A stretch of DNA of 64,000 bases from Geosiphon pyriformis (GCA_016748015.1 JAAOMT010000703.1:1134445-1198444), one strand, 5' to 3'; shown: positions 1 to 14,100, counted from the first letter of the stretch. Notes: generated from the sequence alone by a model not told the origin. Numbers and translations are program-made.

Positions 1-40
1 AAGTAGAGATTAGCCAATCAGAAATAGACATAATAAATGT

Positions 41-190
41 GGAATTCCAGGATTTTTCTCAGAGGAATTGCAGAATTCCAGGAATTTCAGGATTCTTCAG
101 CAAGGAATCATAGGATTTCAGAATTCCAGGATTCCTCTCATCAGAAATTGCAGAATTCCTGTTATAAGGAATTAAAGAATTGAGGAATCT
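41..190 (+). repeat. Palindromic GAATTC-type repeat array in the U3 of the family C LTR
   Basis: Degenerate units built round GGAATTCCAGGATT recur directly upstream of the TATA box. GAATTC cores lie at 42-47, 73-78, 121-126 and 153-158. The second family C LTR (48301-49177) has a different palindrome array in the same place, so this part of U3 is exchangeable. Confidence 0.7.
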
Positions 191-194
191 CAAA

Positions 195-207
195 TATGTA
201 TATATAA
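195..207 (+). promoter_or_regulatory. TATA box of the family C LTR
   Basis: TATGTATATATAA lies just downstream of the repeat array. The same box followed by the same GTAGCATTAGAAG is found in the other family C LTR at 48575-48600. Confidence 0.5.
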
Positions 208-484
208 CAGTAGCATTAGAAGCAGAAAAGACAGAATCACCACCAAGAATTCTTAGCTTAGTTACCACAATCCTCAAATAAATAATTATTTGCTATATCA
301 AATTTAATTTTCACTATTAACACTTCATGTTGATAGTAACTGATACTTAATCATACTGGAACAATAGCTCTTAATCATGACTATTGATGGACTACTAACT
401 TGCAAATTGCCTTGACTTATTTCTTATTTTCTCTTTTAGCTTTTTTTTATTTTTCTTTATTAGCTACTAACTTAATTGAAGGAT

Positions 485-592
485 TTACTCTTGGAGGACT
501 TATGGAGGAATAAAACTTACTTAAACAATACTTACTCTTGAAGGACTTATAGAGAAATAAACTTGCTTAAACAATACTTACTCTTGGAGGAA
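485..592 (+). repeat. Two and a third tandem copies of a 46-47 bp unit in the LTR
   Basis: Units beginning TTACTCTTGGAGGAC start at 485, 532 and 578. They contain CTTACTTAAACAATAC. The array has no counterpart in the family C LTR at 48301-49177. Confidence 0.7.
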
Positions 593-863
593 CTGACATC
601 AGAAAACAGCACTGATATACACTTATGGAGGATATCGTACCAGAAGAATCATCAACCATCCAGCTGAGCAAGCAATTGACGAAACTACGGTTTCAGGAAA
701 CTACTAATAAACTGTTACCTTTAAATCTCTGTCCATTATACAAAGAACTCAATTGGAAAACCTTCAGATAAAATACCTTCAGATTATTATTGTCATTAAT
801 CATTTTGCACACCAAGTTACAGGTTTGTTATTTACTTAACACTCCAAAGAATTACCTGTAACA

Positions 864-3800
864 ACATCTAGCACATTTTTCCCAAGAACAGCAGTAGTTC
901 CAACTCCCAAAGAAGCAGAATTGCTCATAAAATCAAATGCCAATGTAAACTAGTAAGACACAGAATCTCTCAAATCCAACTGCTTCCAACACTGAAATGT
1001 TTTTCAGTTCATCATCATCATCTTCTTGTCAAGAAGTCTGTTACTGAATGCAATGCCAAACCACCTTAATGAAAAAACAGATTTGTAGTACAAGAACTAA
1101 CCCAAAATATCAGACATCAGAAAAACACCAGATCCACAGAAGACACAAGGCAGATTGTTCACCAATGACAACTTATTTGCTAAAAAAATTTTCACCACTT
1201 TTGCCAAAAAATTAATCACAAAACTAACACATAACTTGACAGAAAATTGTAAAAAATTTAGAGGAAACCAACCCAAAACTTGCAAATTCAAAAATCTATG
1301 ATCAAATAAATGTCCAAAAATGCTGCAGCCATTAGAAAATAAAATTAGAGAAGCCAGCTTTCCTTCAAACTGCACTTGCTCAAAAGGCTTTAAATCATAC
1401 AAAGATAGATGATACAAAATCTTACTAGAGAAGTTATATGGTAAACTAGTCTTGGCTCTAAGATTCTTCTTAATCATTATGTCCCACTTGTAACACACAT
1501 CCAAAAAAACAAAACAAAACTGTATATAATAGCTAATAATTGGTTGCAAGACTGCTGAAACCAAGTAACAGAATTGTTTATTTGTAATAGTTTTCCTCAA
1601 CACCACATTAGAAAAAAACTTGACATCTACATAAGCTTGAACCAAATTGGATTTAAAAAGATCCTTAGTTGACAAGAAGATACCCAAATATTAGTGTGAC
1701 TTACCTTTTTTAGCAATCAAAATTGGCAAACTATTAATTAACAGTAAAGCATTCTTAATATCTTGATTAATAGAAATAACTACTGTCTTATTGTTATTAA
1801 TTGAGATGTTATTGATTACAAAAAACTTACTTGCAATGTTTAAAATATACTGTATAGAAGTCTGACAACTTTTAATCCAAATCATATTATTAACAAAGGC
1901 ATTAGCAGCCAAAAAAGAAGTTTTCTTTTCAACAGTCTTAATTCTGCCAAACTTTGCCACAAACTTGCTATCAATTCTGTATCTACACAAGTGTTCATGC
2001 CTTTTCATCTCACACAAAAGTGGATCATAAAAAATTCTCCAAAGGAATAAGGAAAAAACCTCCCTCTAATTCAGCCTATCATGAACCCTGTATCCTTCTG
2101 AGAGCCCAAAGTTTGTTATCACTTTGTTGATCTTATTCTCATGAATGTTGCCAAAAAACCTAATAAAACGTTTACATATTTTAATACAATACAGGCTTGC
2201 CTTTAAGTAATGCCAATCTACTGAATTATAAGCTTTGTACATATCCTGTAGCATCAACCAAAGCTCTCTATTCTTCTCCAGAACATTCTCAATAACTAAA
2301 CCAATAGCAAAAATAGGAGACTGGGTTGAAGTACCTTTCAATACTGAAAAATTATTACCATGAAGAACATTAAACTTGCTACAAGCCAAAAATATCTAAT
2401 TAGTTAAAATCTTAGATAAGATTTTATATATAGTATTAACTAATACAATAGGTCTAGTATTTGTCAAAACACTATTTTATTTGTAAGGTTTTGGGATCAT
2501 TGAAATTCATGTTCTTTTTCAGGGAGCCAAAATTATATCCAGATTTAGACACAAATTTAACAACTTTAAAAAACAGACCAAAACTTCTTTACCACAATGT
2601 TTTCAAAGTTCATTGAATATTTTTGACAATCTGACTGCTTTATCATTTGGTAGATTATCAATAACCAAAGACAATTCACCCATACCAATATTTTCTATTA
2701 TATTAAAAAAAGCATTTTTATTTATATAATCCAGAAGCATATATTGTTGAGACCAAAGATTAGACATATTTAGGAATACTAAGTGCTTTTTTGTTTACTC
2801 TTCTATAATTTCATCAACCTTGAGCTTTATTCTATCAGGTCCAATTACCAGCTTATTATCTACTATCAAGTAATTCAAAACCACTTTGTAAAATGGATAT
2901 TTTAGAATACTCTTTATCATCTGCCTTTTGTCAGAACAGAAATTTTCTATATGACTGTTAATTGTCTTTTGAATGACTATATCTTCAACAACCTTAACTT
3001 CACAATACTTAAATCTCCAATACTTTTTTCTCATTACTGATAAATGTCTAATCACATCTATTGAATCTGCATTATCCAAAACTATGTTAGTAATTTTGAA
3101 AGCTTTAACCTTATCAATAGCTGACCAAACTTTAACAAGACAGTTAAAATTCAGAAGATTACCAAAATTCCAGCATTACACAATTTTTGCAACAAGCTGT
3201 TCTAATTTAAAGAATTTTGAAAATTGTTTATTCTTTGAACAATTATATTTATTATACCAAATTTTAGAAAAAACCACATTAACAGCTTGAACTATGACTT
3301 CTTTTAGCATCTTCTACACTGTATTTAAGTTACCATTGCTTCTTGTATCCTTAAACACCTTTGACCTAACCAGTATTTTAACAGAAGAATAGTCTTTAAA
3401 GCCCAACTATTGGTTGTTGTCTACATTCCCCAATTTGAACTTTCACCAGTCTTGGTTGGCTTGCTTGTGAACACTGAAAAAATGAGCATCCAGAAGTTCA
3501 CCCAAACCAATTGAAACTAAAACTGACTTATAATCCATATTGAAAAACTCTGACACATCATCAACTTTGTGTAATGCAATTGCAGACACCAAATTCCAAT
3601 TCACAAAAATAAAGTCAATCACTCTCTCAACACTTCTAGAATTGCTCCAAATAGAAGCTTTGGTTAGCAAGTGTCCATCAAAAGTGTTAACCAGGCCCAA
3701 ACCCAAACAGAACTTGAAGCTTGCATTCCTCTTAGATTCATTCTTATTAAAATCACCACCCAAAATCACAAAAAAGCTGAAATTAACTGTCTTAGAAACC

Positions 3801-4201
3801 ATAGAATTAATATTAGCAGCTTGGCCAAAATGTGCACCAAAAGATATACCAGCATAAAGACCCAAGATTATAACTAAAAGCCTGTTTTTGAACAGAAGAC
3901 ATATTAAAATCAGATGACCAGAAATTTCATCCATCTTTGACACATGTTGAGTCAAAAAATTGTTTATGATTATAACAACTCCAGCACCACAAAAACCAGC
4001 ATCCAAACCAGAAGTGAAAACCCAGATTTCATTAAACTTATTTGTAATCCAAGGCCTAATATTAGATCTCAACTTTGTTTCAGTAATAATAAAAACCATA
4101 TTACCTAAATCTTTATGCCAATGAACAATATCATTCTGTTTAGCTAAATTTGTTATGTCCCTAATATTGCATGTAGCTATCTTCCAAATAAGCTTACTCA
4201 T
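864..4201 (-). pseudogene. LINE1 ORF2: endonuclease and reverse transcriptase, broken
   Basis: The ATG at 4201 opens an apurinic-type endonuclease (3443-4201) showing CNIRD, ITETKL, LYAGIS, GGDFNKN and IDFIFVN in order. The last motif reads MDYKS where the family has a D-H pair, so the catalytic His is lost. The linker lies at 2795-3079. Reverse transcriptase finger and palm segments follow at 2066-2389 (GDNFSVLKGTSTQSPIF) and 1691-2017. The palm box reads AFVNN instead of F-V-D-D, so both catalytic aspartates are now Asn (GA- to AA-). The thumb region is at 1097-1687. Coding similarity continues in broken frames to 864, where the LTR interrupts it. RNase H is absent from the window. Confidence 0.85.
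4198..4201 (-). promoter_or_regulatory. ATGA overlap of ORF1 stop and ORF2 start (LINE1)
   Basis: On the minus strand the ORF1 stop TGA (4200-4198) overlaps the ORF2 ATG (4201-4199). The same arrangement occurs in LINE2 at 36697-36694. It suggests ORF2 is translated by termination and reinitiation. Confidence 0.6.
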
Positions 4202-6048
4202 TGATGCAAATAATGTATCAGGAAGCCCAAATTTACATACAACAGATTTAACTTCCTTAAAATTGAGCCAATAGAAACTTCAAGAGCTACTATCTTAGAT
4301 TCCAAACCACTGACTTTGAAAATAAAAACTTTTGAACTACTCAGACCCAAATCCACAATTTTGTCCTCTACCACAGAAAATGGAGGAGAAAAAGATGGCT
4401 GTGGGATATTCAGAACCATATCAATATTTAATATTGACAGTATAGAAGTAAGAATAATTGAAAGTCCAACTTGAAAAACAAACACTAAGAGCACCAGTTC
4501 TACACCATTTAATTTGTGCACAATACTTAACACTTGATTAGCCAGCAGTTCTGAAAAGTATTCTAATAAAGCCAGATGATTGTTAATTGAGGAACTATCT
4601 TGAACAACCAGTGTGCACCCTCTATTATTTAAGACACTATGAAAAAAAGAACCAGATTCTAAACCTGAATTAAAATAAGAACCATCAGAAGAAGAGGCAA
4701 GTAAAACTATTTGTGCTCAAAAGTTGTTGCCAAAAGCAGTAAAACAGAAAATAGGAATACTTTTTTTAGCATACAGCTTTGCCAGCTAAAGACAATGCAC
4801 CTTTGAAGTGACTCTTTTAACTAACTTTGAAGACTTAGAGGTAGACACAGTTGGTTTATCACACTCTAAAACAGAATGACCAAAATGCTCACATTTTTTA
4901 CAATGAACCAAATCTAATCTAATTCAAAAAAGTTTAACACGACCAAATATTGGCTCAGTACAATAAGCAGATTCCAAACTCTCTTTAGATTCAAAGCCAA
5001 TTACAGCACAGTAAACTCAATTACCAGACTTCATTAAGCAATTAATGATTCAGATTTTCTCACTAGCTTTATCCAAAAAAGTGACCAAATTATGAGCAGT
5101 TATTCCTATTGGTAAAGTATATAGCAGTGCTCTAAATCAATTTCTAAATGTCCAAGTCTCACAATTCTCTACTGTTTTAGCTATGTAAATTAAGTTCTTC
5201 TCAATTAAGAAAGACTATTTAGAAGCCAAATATACAGCCTGACCTAATTCAGCAAATTCCACCACAGTCTTTTACTATATTCTAATCAGTTGAATTTTGA
5301 TTGACTTAATTTCACCAAACTCAGCTACTACAGCAATGATTATTTTCTTAAACATGTCCATAGGAATTTCCTTAATAATTACAGTTTGATTTGAAAGCAT
5401 TCTTTGTTTTTTGACATTAACACTTGTGATAATTTCTTTCTTTTTGGCCAATAAGACAGTCTTCTTCATGTTGATCTCTGAAATGAAAATAAATTAAATG
5501 ATATCTTTAAATTTTGAGGGAATAGTGGCTCTCTTAAAACCATTAACAGATGAAAATTTTTTCTAATTAACTGAGTTTTTGCTGTAACAGATTTGCTTTC
5601 TACTGCCAAGAAATTGATATCCAAAGTGAATAATTTCTTAATAACAAATTTTACAGGAGTTTTTACAATTTTGGGATCTATTCATCTCTTGTCCAAAGAT
5701 ATACCAAGAGAAGGTGAAAGAAGTTCCACTTTTTTTTTTATGTTATAATTGGGAGAACCAAGAGGGGATCCAAGAATCACATTAGTATTCACTTTTTTTG
5801 CTTTAGGAGTATTAGCCACCAAGCCTAAAAGAGACCTGTTGTTAATACTTTCCATGATTATGTTTTTTTTTCCATAGTTAGACTCACTATCCAAATCTAA
5901 ATACGTGCCATCAGAACCAGGTTTGACTAAAAAAATGTCTTTTTCATCACCTGAATGCTTAATATTACTTAGAACAACTTTTTTTTTTGGGAAAAAAAAC
6001 CACCAGTAGGACCATAGAAACATCTTTGGGCATTTTTTTTTTAGACAT
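4198..6048 (-). pseudogene. LINE1 ORF1: nucleic-acid-binding gag-like protein, broken
   Basis: The probable start is the ATG at 6048, reading MSKKKMPKDV. Recognisable pieces are the N-terminal region (5682-6048, KKKVVLSNIKHSGDEKD), an RRM-like stretch (5275-5469, VIIKEIPMD then FGEIKSIKIQLI), a zinc knuckle near 4860-4910 (CKKCEHFGHSVLEC, spacing C-x2-C-x4-H-x4-C) and the C-terminal region (4198-4533, SSSKV...SGLESK). The pieces lie in different frames with several stops. In the family this protein coats the RNA for retrotransposition; that role is inferred from homology. Confidence 0.75.
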
Positions 6049-6060
6049 GTTACTGTTTGA

Positions 6061-7103
6061 AGCAGTCTTTAAATCCACAATAAAAGAGTTATTAGTTAAA
6101 AAAATAGTAATATAGACTAACAAGAAAATTAAAAATAAAAAACTTCTTTTTTAGAAATATATTTTTTGGGGTTTTTAGAATGTAAGAGAGAAAGAAGTTT
6201 TTATGTTAATATATTTACAAAAAACTAATTTGGTTTAATATTAAATTTATATAAAAAATACAAAACCAAAATAATAATAAGTTTATTATTACTTATTAGT
6301 TATTAATTTATTAAATAGATATTTACTAATAATTTTATACAATTTTAATTAAGTTTATAGACTTTATTTATAGTTTTAGTAAAAAAATAAGAAAATCTAA
6401 TTTGTGTTAACTATTATTAATTCAATAGTATTATAATTAAAAATACTTATTTTTTATTATAAATTAATAATATATTATTTGTTTTTAACAAATTTAAGTA
6501 TTTTTAAATATTAAATCTAAAAAATAAATACCAATAAGTAATAATAAATTTTAAAAACCATTCAAAAATAGCTTTTATAACATAAAAAAAACTATGAATT
6601 TAAAATAATATCTTATAAATTATATAATATATTAGTAATATTTTAATAACTTATAAATATTGATTATTTTTAAAACTTATTTAATTTATTTATAAAAAGT
6701 TTTTTAAAAATTATAAAAAGCAAGATTAAAATTAAACATTAAAAAATACAATTTTGGTAAAATAAATTTGGTTTTTTTTGGTTATATTATTAGTAAAATC
6801 AAAAAAATTAGTATTATTAAAAATTTTAAAATTTCTTAAAACATTATTAAATTAAAAAAATTTTAATTTTTTAACTATTTAATTAATAAGAATATTAAAT
6901 ACCAATAAACAGTAAAACAACAAATTATTTTTAATATTTTTAATTTTGATTTATTTTAACTTTAATAAAAAATTTTAATTAATTATTAATATTTTAATAC
7001 TGCTTTTAATATTATTTTATCTTAATTAAATAATAATAACAATAAAAAATAATTGTATATGCCAATAAAACCTTAAAACCAATTAAAAAAATTATTTAAT
7101 TAT
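6061..7103. other. AT-rich DNA without genes
   Basis: The stretch is almost pure A and T, with short frames only and no recognisable protein similarity by eye. It probably holds fully decayed transposon DNA, like 53561-54780 and 56869-58900. Confidence 0.6.
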
Positions 7104-8161
7104 TGTTATTCAAATAGAAAAACCAATACAAAACTATAAAAAAAATACAATTAATATGTAATAATATAAAAAAATGTAATAATATGAAATAATACAAAAT
7201 AACACATAATAACTTAAGATAATACAAGATAATATATAATAATATAAAATAATACAGAATAACTAATCATAATATAAAATAATTAATTATAATATAAAAA
7301 ATTAAAGCAATAATAAAAATAGTAAGCAATAGTTAATAATAATAAATAATTAAAAACAATTTTATAAAACTAGAAAATATGTATAAAAACAAGTAGTTTT
7401 AGTAAATAAAAAAACAAACAAAAGACAAAAACCAATTTTTTTCTAATATTTTATCTTATTTTTTTATATTTTTGTATTAATTATTTAAATAAAAAATTTA
7501 TTATTCAATCTACTTATATATAATTTCAAAATTTATGTTATCAAAATCAAATTAATTATTTTTTTATTTTTATTTCAGATTAAATACTATTTGCATAAAC
7601 AGTTTCAGAATTTTAACAACTTAAACCAATTACTTTTAATTATTGTAATTAATAATATTAATTTTTTTTCTTTTTTTCTCTTATTTTTATTTTTGTTTTT
7701 TCTTGTTTTTTTTTTTCTTGATTTTTTTTTTTTTTGCAAAGTAACAATATTAGAAATTAACTGTTTAAGAATAAACTATGTAATAATTTGATAAAAAAAA
7801 GAAGCTCTTCCTAAGTTTAAATATTAATTTTATCTTGTTAGTTTATCAAAAAAGTGCAAAGACAACATTAAACTTTAGCAATTATATTCAACTAGCTTAA
7901 AGAAAATAGCTTATATTTACAATTATAAACTGTCCAAAAATACATTTTTGTGTTTATAGTTAAAGAACTCTATAGATTAATTTACATATGAAAAAACTTT
8001 CAAAAACTAATATATTCTAATATGTTTTCTGTCTATTTAAAACAAAAACTAATACATTCTAATATGTTTTCTGTATATTTAAAGAAAATTTTATAGTTAT
8101 TTTACTCAAATTCAGAATACTAAATATTACTACAATATCTTATTAGAATTTATCTGTAATA
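7104..8161 (+). mobile_element. LTR a: decayed family A gypsy LTR, left end of the composite
   Basis: It begins TGTTATTC and ends CTGTAATA, against TGTTATCC and CCATAACA in the fuller element at 25178. It aligns along its length with that 5' LTR. A decayed primer-binding site (TTTAGTACTTTCTGTAAAG, 8162-8180) follows, corresponding to TTGGTGCTTCTTGTGAGG. The 4 bases before it (TTAT) match the 4 after LTR c at 50442-50445. That fits a 4-bp target duplication but is weak in such AT-rich DNA. Confidence 0.8.
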
Positions 8162-11100
8162 TTTAGTACTTTCTGTAAAGTTATAAAATTTACAAAAACA
8201 TTTCAAAAATTTACAAAAATAATAATTATTAAGACTATAAAAAAAATCATTTGCTATTTAAAAAAACATTATATTATCACTTTAAAAAAAACTTAAGAAT
8301 ATTAATAAAAACTATTATTACTAAAAGTAATTTTATTTATTAAACCAAATAACAAATACTGAAAAACTTTGAAAACAAATTCATCAAAAATTATTAGCAT
8401 ATTCAATTTTAATTATCACAAAAGCTATAACTAAAACTTTTTTCTAATTAACAAAAAAATTGAATTATATATTCAAAAACAGTACTCTTAATTAAAAAGA
8501 AAACAAATATCAAAATTTGACTCTAAAGAATCTAAGTTTAACTTTAATAATAATACACAAATTATATAAAAAAAACTTTACCTATAATTAATAAAAAATT
8601 AAGATTTTTTTTATTAATTACTCTTTTATATTATTAAATTCTAAAAAACAAAATCTTACTTAATTAACTTATTAAATTACAATCAAAAACTTTGAAAACT
8701 TCTGAAAATTTTTACTTTTGGAATTTTAATTATAATCTTTGAACTAAATTCTTAAAAGAATATAGATTTTTGTTTAAAAGTTTTATTTCAATGTTATTAG
8801 AGATTTTTGGTATTTTTTTTTGAATATTGTTATTGTCATTTTGTTGTAGCTTTATTATTATTGAAAGCTATTAAATTTCTAATAACTGAATTTATCTTCA
8901 AATTATCTCCTATAATTTGAATTGCTAAACTTATAAGTAAAATAACTAATTCTATGTTGATTACTTATATAGTTATTTTGCAATAAAAGTCAACTCTTTT
9001 TCAGAAATTACTTATCTAAAAGCTTATTAAAATATGTAGTTATTTTACAGTAAAAGTCAACTCTTCTATAGAAATCTTGTCTATAAGCTACCTTAATATA
9101 TATAATAAAAAAAGTAAAAAAAAATAAAAAAATGTAAAGAAAAAAAAATTTTGTTAAAAGAATTGTTTTTTGTTTAAGCCTAAAATTATTAAAAAATTAT
9201 TGAAATTAGTAGCTAATTAATTTCAAAATATTAGTTGGATTTCAAAGAATTTTAAGTGTAATTAATTAATAATTTTTGTTTTTCAAAGTATTTCTAAGAT
9301 AAGATGATTCTAAATTAGATAAAATAAGATAGAACAAGATATATTTTCTTAAAAAGAAAAGTTTTTTTTTATACAATTTGTTAAAGTATTAGTCTATAAA
9401 CTTAAACTTTTTTTTTTGCTATGATTTTGACAAACTAAAAATATATTTTAATAAACTACATATTATTTTTACAAATTATAAACTATTCTAATAAATTATC
9501 TATTATTTCGACGAATTTTTACCAATTTTGACAAATTTTTAAATGTTATATAGTTCAAAGTATTGTGTAATCTAATTATTTTAATTTCTATTATACAAAT
9601 TACATTATTAATTAAATAGTAATATTTGATAGTTTTGATTAAATAATAAATAATAATTGAAAAAATAATAATATATGCTAATTAATAATAAAAATCATAA
9701 AAATAATTTCATGTTAATTAATAATTAAAATTCTATTAGTAATACTAACAATTAGTAATTTAGTCAAAAGCACTTTTTTTTAACACAATTTTTATCATAG
9801 CTCTTAATTAAATTAATAACTATCTTCTTAAAAAAAATTTTTTATTGTAACTTATTATAACAATTAACAAAAAAAACAACTAGTCTTAAGTTCAATAAAG
9901 CAATCAGACATATTTTATCAATAATTTTTTTGTCAACAATTAAACAAACTCTTATCACTTAGGTTATAACTTACAAAAATATTACTAGACTAGAAAAATT
10001 TTTCAGTAAAGAAAAAAATACATATATATGAATTACAAAAGCCAAAAAAACAATTACAATAAACAATTAAAACAAAACTAAAACAATTCAAGCTCTACTT
10101 TTTTTTAACTGAAACTGCAGACTTGTAATACCAAAATCTTGATAAAAAACTGACTGACTTTATTATTTTTAAACTTGCTTTTTTATAATATCTTTATGAC
10201 TTAAATACATTTATTAAATTACAAAATTAATTTAGCATAATAATAAAACAAAAAAATTATGAAGCTATAATCACTTATCTTAAAAAATTCAATCAAACTT
10301 TCTGCCAAATTCAGATAATTGAAAGAAATTATTATACTTTAGATCAAATTTTCAACCAATTTATTAAAAGACTAAGAAACAATATCTTTTAATCTGTTAG
10401 ATTCTAATATTTTAACAACTTATAAGAGACAATAATACTTGTTTATAATTTTGAATTAGCAAAACAAAAAGTCAATTATACTTAAATTATTAATTTAATC
10501 ATAAATAGAACCTTAGATATTAATATAAAGCTTATCTAATTAAATAAAAATTGACTTAAAAAATTAAAAAATCTTTTATTAGAAACTTAGAAACTTATTT
10601 ACTATTACAATATAAAAAAAATACCAATAAATATCAACAATAGCAATATTGTTAACAACAATAGCAATCCTAAAAACAAAATCTTTATAATTGTTATTAT
10701 TGTTAAAAATCTGGTTATATTGTAAAAAATTGCTACAAGAAACTATCAAATTAGAATTATAAAAACCAATATTAACAACAACTTAGATATTTACAATTTA
10801 TAAGATTTTAATACATTTTGTCTTTATATTAACAATCTCATTACTTATTTTAAACATCATAAAATTATTATTTATATTTACAAACAATATTATAAACATC
10901 ATTTTAGTATTAAGATCTGCTATATAGCAATCCAAAACTTTAAATTATTAATTATAATCAAGAATAATAAAACAACAATAAAAATCAAACTCAATCTATT
11001 ATAGTATTATTTCGAACTATAAATTATAACAATCTATTATTCTAAACATTTTTAACAAAATATTCAAACCAAACTTTATATTTTGGTCTTATAAAAACTT

Positions 11101-14100
11101 TAAATTTCAGTAATTTTGTATCTTTAAAAAGAAAAATTATAATTAAAATTACCAAAATTTTTTTTCTTTTAGCAATAATAAGACTATTTTCAATATAATT
11201 TTTTCTGATATAATTACCAAAAATAATATATTTATTGCAATATTTTTATTTAATATTAACAGCTTAAACACTACTAATTTCTTTAGCAGAGCTATTATTA
11301 ATTAAAACAAACTAATTATAACAATATATATTGAAGCCAAAATAGAACAAATAAATATTAAACTAATATTTAATAGTAAATTAGTGGACAACATAATTAT
11401 AAAACAATTCATAAATTAATTAGATTACAAAGTAGATTGTATAAATACTATTAAAATAATTACTATAAATAAAAATACCAAAACACTAATAAAAAAGATT
11501 GACAATTTTTTTTTTAATATTAATAAAATCAAAATTTAACTAAGTACTTATTATAAAAATTATTCAAAATTAAGCTCTTATAAAAAATAATTAGTTAATT
11601 AAAGTTTATACTATGTTTGACTAGAATACACAAAAACTTTAAATTACTTTTAATAAATAACACATTAAAATATTTATTATGTGTAAATATTTTAGAATAA
11701 TAGTTTCAGAATAATTTTTAATTAAATTTAAAAAACACTTTTCAGTTAATATTGAAAACTTATCATGTTTTATGGACTAATAATTTCAAAATAAAGTTAT
11801 TATTATGTTTCACATAAAAAAAAAGTCAGAAATAGAACTAACAAAAAACCACAGACATTAATATTAGTCTACTTAATTTCAAATCAAAAAAATTAATTAT
11901 ATTAACTTTCAAAATTAATTTGTATTAATTGTAAAAAGAAGTTATTCTTAATAGATGTATATGTTAAAAACAATAAAGTATAGCCAATTGCTATCAGATA
12001 TTATTATCATTTTTGTATATTAAAACAATTTAAGTGATTAAAATAACAAAACAAATAGAATAATACACTATATTTTATATATAATAAAATCTTATCAGAT
12101 AAAAAACTATAAAATAATGTCTTTAACAAAGAAAAAACATGCAATAAATTCTGTTAATACATTATTCTAATCAATAATTGGGCCCAAAAAAAACTTTATT
12201 TACTACAGCCTATAGTTAAACAATAAACCAACTGAATTTATACTTTTATAATAAAAAAAAAATTTGGAAAATAACTACTGTAAAGTAAAAAAACATAATC
12301 AAAAAAATAGATATTATAAAAAATGTTTTAATAATCATAAAAAAAATAGATAATTTATTTACTAATAACTTTGAAGCATTTTAAAATTAGTATTAAGAAT
12401 TTGTTCTTATTCAAAAAAAACAAAAACAAGAATTAACCAACTTCAATACAAAACTGTGTAATTATTATTTGATTTTTTGTTATTTTCAATATTGTAATAA
12501 GTGTAATTTCTTGTTTAATCTATCTTTACAAACATTTTATCTTATTCTTAAACTTAAAAAATTCAAGAAAAAATACATATTAGCAATAGAAAACATAATA
12601 TTTTAAGAGTTAAGTATGATTATTAAAATAAAACAGTATTTTGTCTATCTTGATTTTTCTAAAAAATTAGAACTAAAATAATATAACAATAATAATAATA
12701 AAATATTCCCAAAAAAAGCACATATAAATAATATTAAATTCGATTTAAAATATTTTAAACAATCTTTTATAGTTATAATATTTTATTTTTTTATAAAAAT
12801 AGATCTAAAATTAGCTTTAGAAATTTTTATTAGTATTATAGTCTAAATTGCATTCTGGTTTAGCCTTGTAAACAAAAAAATTGACATTAAAAAAATAATT
12901 AATACTAAGAATATAATTATAATACTTTAAAACAATTTTAATAAGCTTTATATAATTAAATTTTAAGAAAAAATTACACAAATTATCTTTTTATTTCTTA
13001 TAAAAATTTTTTAACTGATCTTAATAATCATAGAAAAAAATTAAGTCTTATTGCTTAAAAAATTCAAGGATTTAGTTAAGTGGAAAAAAAATATACAAGT
13101 TAATTTTATAGAAAATACTAATAATAAAATATAATTTATTTATATTAATATTAATATTTTTATTTTTCTATATTAATAATATATTTTGAAAATTGATTAA
13201 AAAGTTTAAGACCAAGTTTTACCATTTAAAATGGCTTTAAAAATCTGTTTTTTAGCCAATATTGTAAAGCATAAAATTAATACTGAAAATACCAGACCTA
13301 TAAAATAATAAGCTTATTAAATAACTTCAAATAACAACAACTTGATTAAACAGAAAGTATAATAAATATTAGATAATAGATTAATTAAAAAATTACTAAG
13401 TTTTTAGTCTTTATCTGTTATATTAATCATTAAAAAAATAAAAAAATCTATTATTGTGTAAATTATTAAAAACTTAATAGTATTACTTAAAAAGATAATT
13501 ATTTAATTTTTCTTATTCAAAAAATTTTGAAATAATTTAGAAAATAAAAAATGATTTTTATTTTTAGATTTAGTTAAAAAATATTGGCAAATTAAGATAG
13601 ATTTTTTAAACAAAAAAAACATTATTTACTACTTAAGATAGAAATTTTGAATTCAATATAATGCTCTTTAAACTTTGTAATATTTTAACCATTTTTTAAC
13701 ATTTTATGAATATTATATACGAGAAAATTTTTTGCAAATCAATTGTAATATATCTGAATAATACCAATATATTTTCTGAAACTTTTAATAACTATCTGTT
13801 TTATTTTCAACAAGTTTTTAATTACTTTTAAAATTTAGAACTAAAACTTAATCTTAATTAATATTTCTTTAAAAAAACCGAATTAAAATTCTTGAAACAC
13901 ATAATTGACAAAATAAAGTAAAATTAGATCTTAATAAAATTCAAAAAATTAAGAATTTTTTTGTTTTAACCAATTTTTAAGAATTAAAAAGATTTTAAAA
14001 ATAGTCAAATACTATTATTAATTTGTTAAAAGCTTCTTAAACATTGTCAAATCTTTTCATTACTTATTGTTGAAACATATTTTATATATATAGAAGACTA

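Larger units (their letters stand above)
1..863 (+). mobile_element. LTR of gypsy family C (solo or 3' LTR, left end outside window)
   Basis: The stretch ends in CTGTAACA at 863, where minus-strand LINE1 coding sequence resumes. Its distal half matches the solo LTR at 48301-49177: both share the TATA region with the following GTAGCATTAGAAG, the CAATAGCTCTT stretch, a CATTATACAAAGAACTC block and the closing CACCAAGTTA...CTGTAACA. No primer-binding site follows position 863, so this is a solo LTR or the 3' LTR of a plus-strand element that starts left of the window. It is inserted in the ORF2 reading frame of LINE1. Confidence 0.75.
864..6060 (-). mobile_element. LINE1, non-LTR retrotransposon, 3' part cut off by the LTR insertion
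   Basis: On the minus strand the element reads ORF1 (RRM-like and CCHC modules), then ORF2 (endonuclease, reverse transcriptase and the start of the C-terminal region). It stops at the family C LTR. The missing RNase H and 3' tail would lie left of the window. The 5' end is set near 6060, just upstream of the ORF1 ATG (6048-6046); the exact border with the AT-rich DNA is uncertain. It belongs to the same broad family as LINE2, LINE3 and LINE4. Many stops and frameshifts show it is dead. Confidence 0.85.

Noticed and set aside
7591-7791. Plus-strand frame rich in Phe and Leu
   Set aside because: It comes from the T-rich run in the decayed LTR a, not from a gene.
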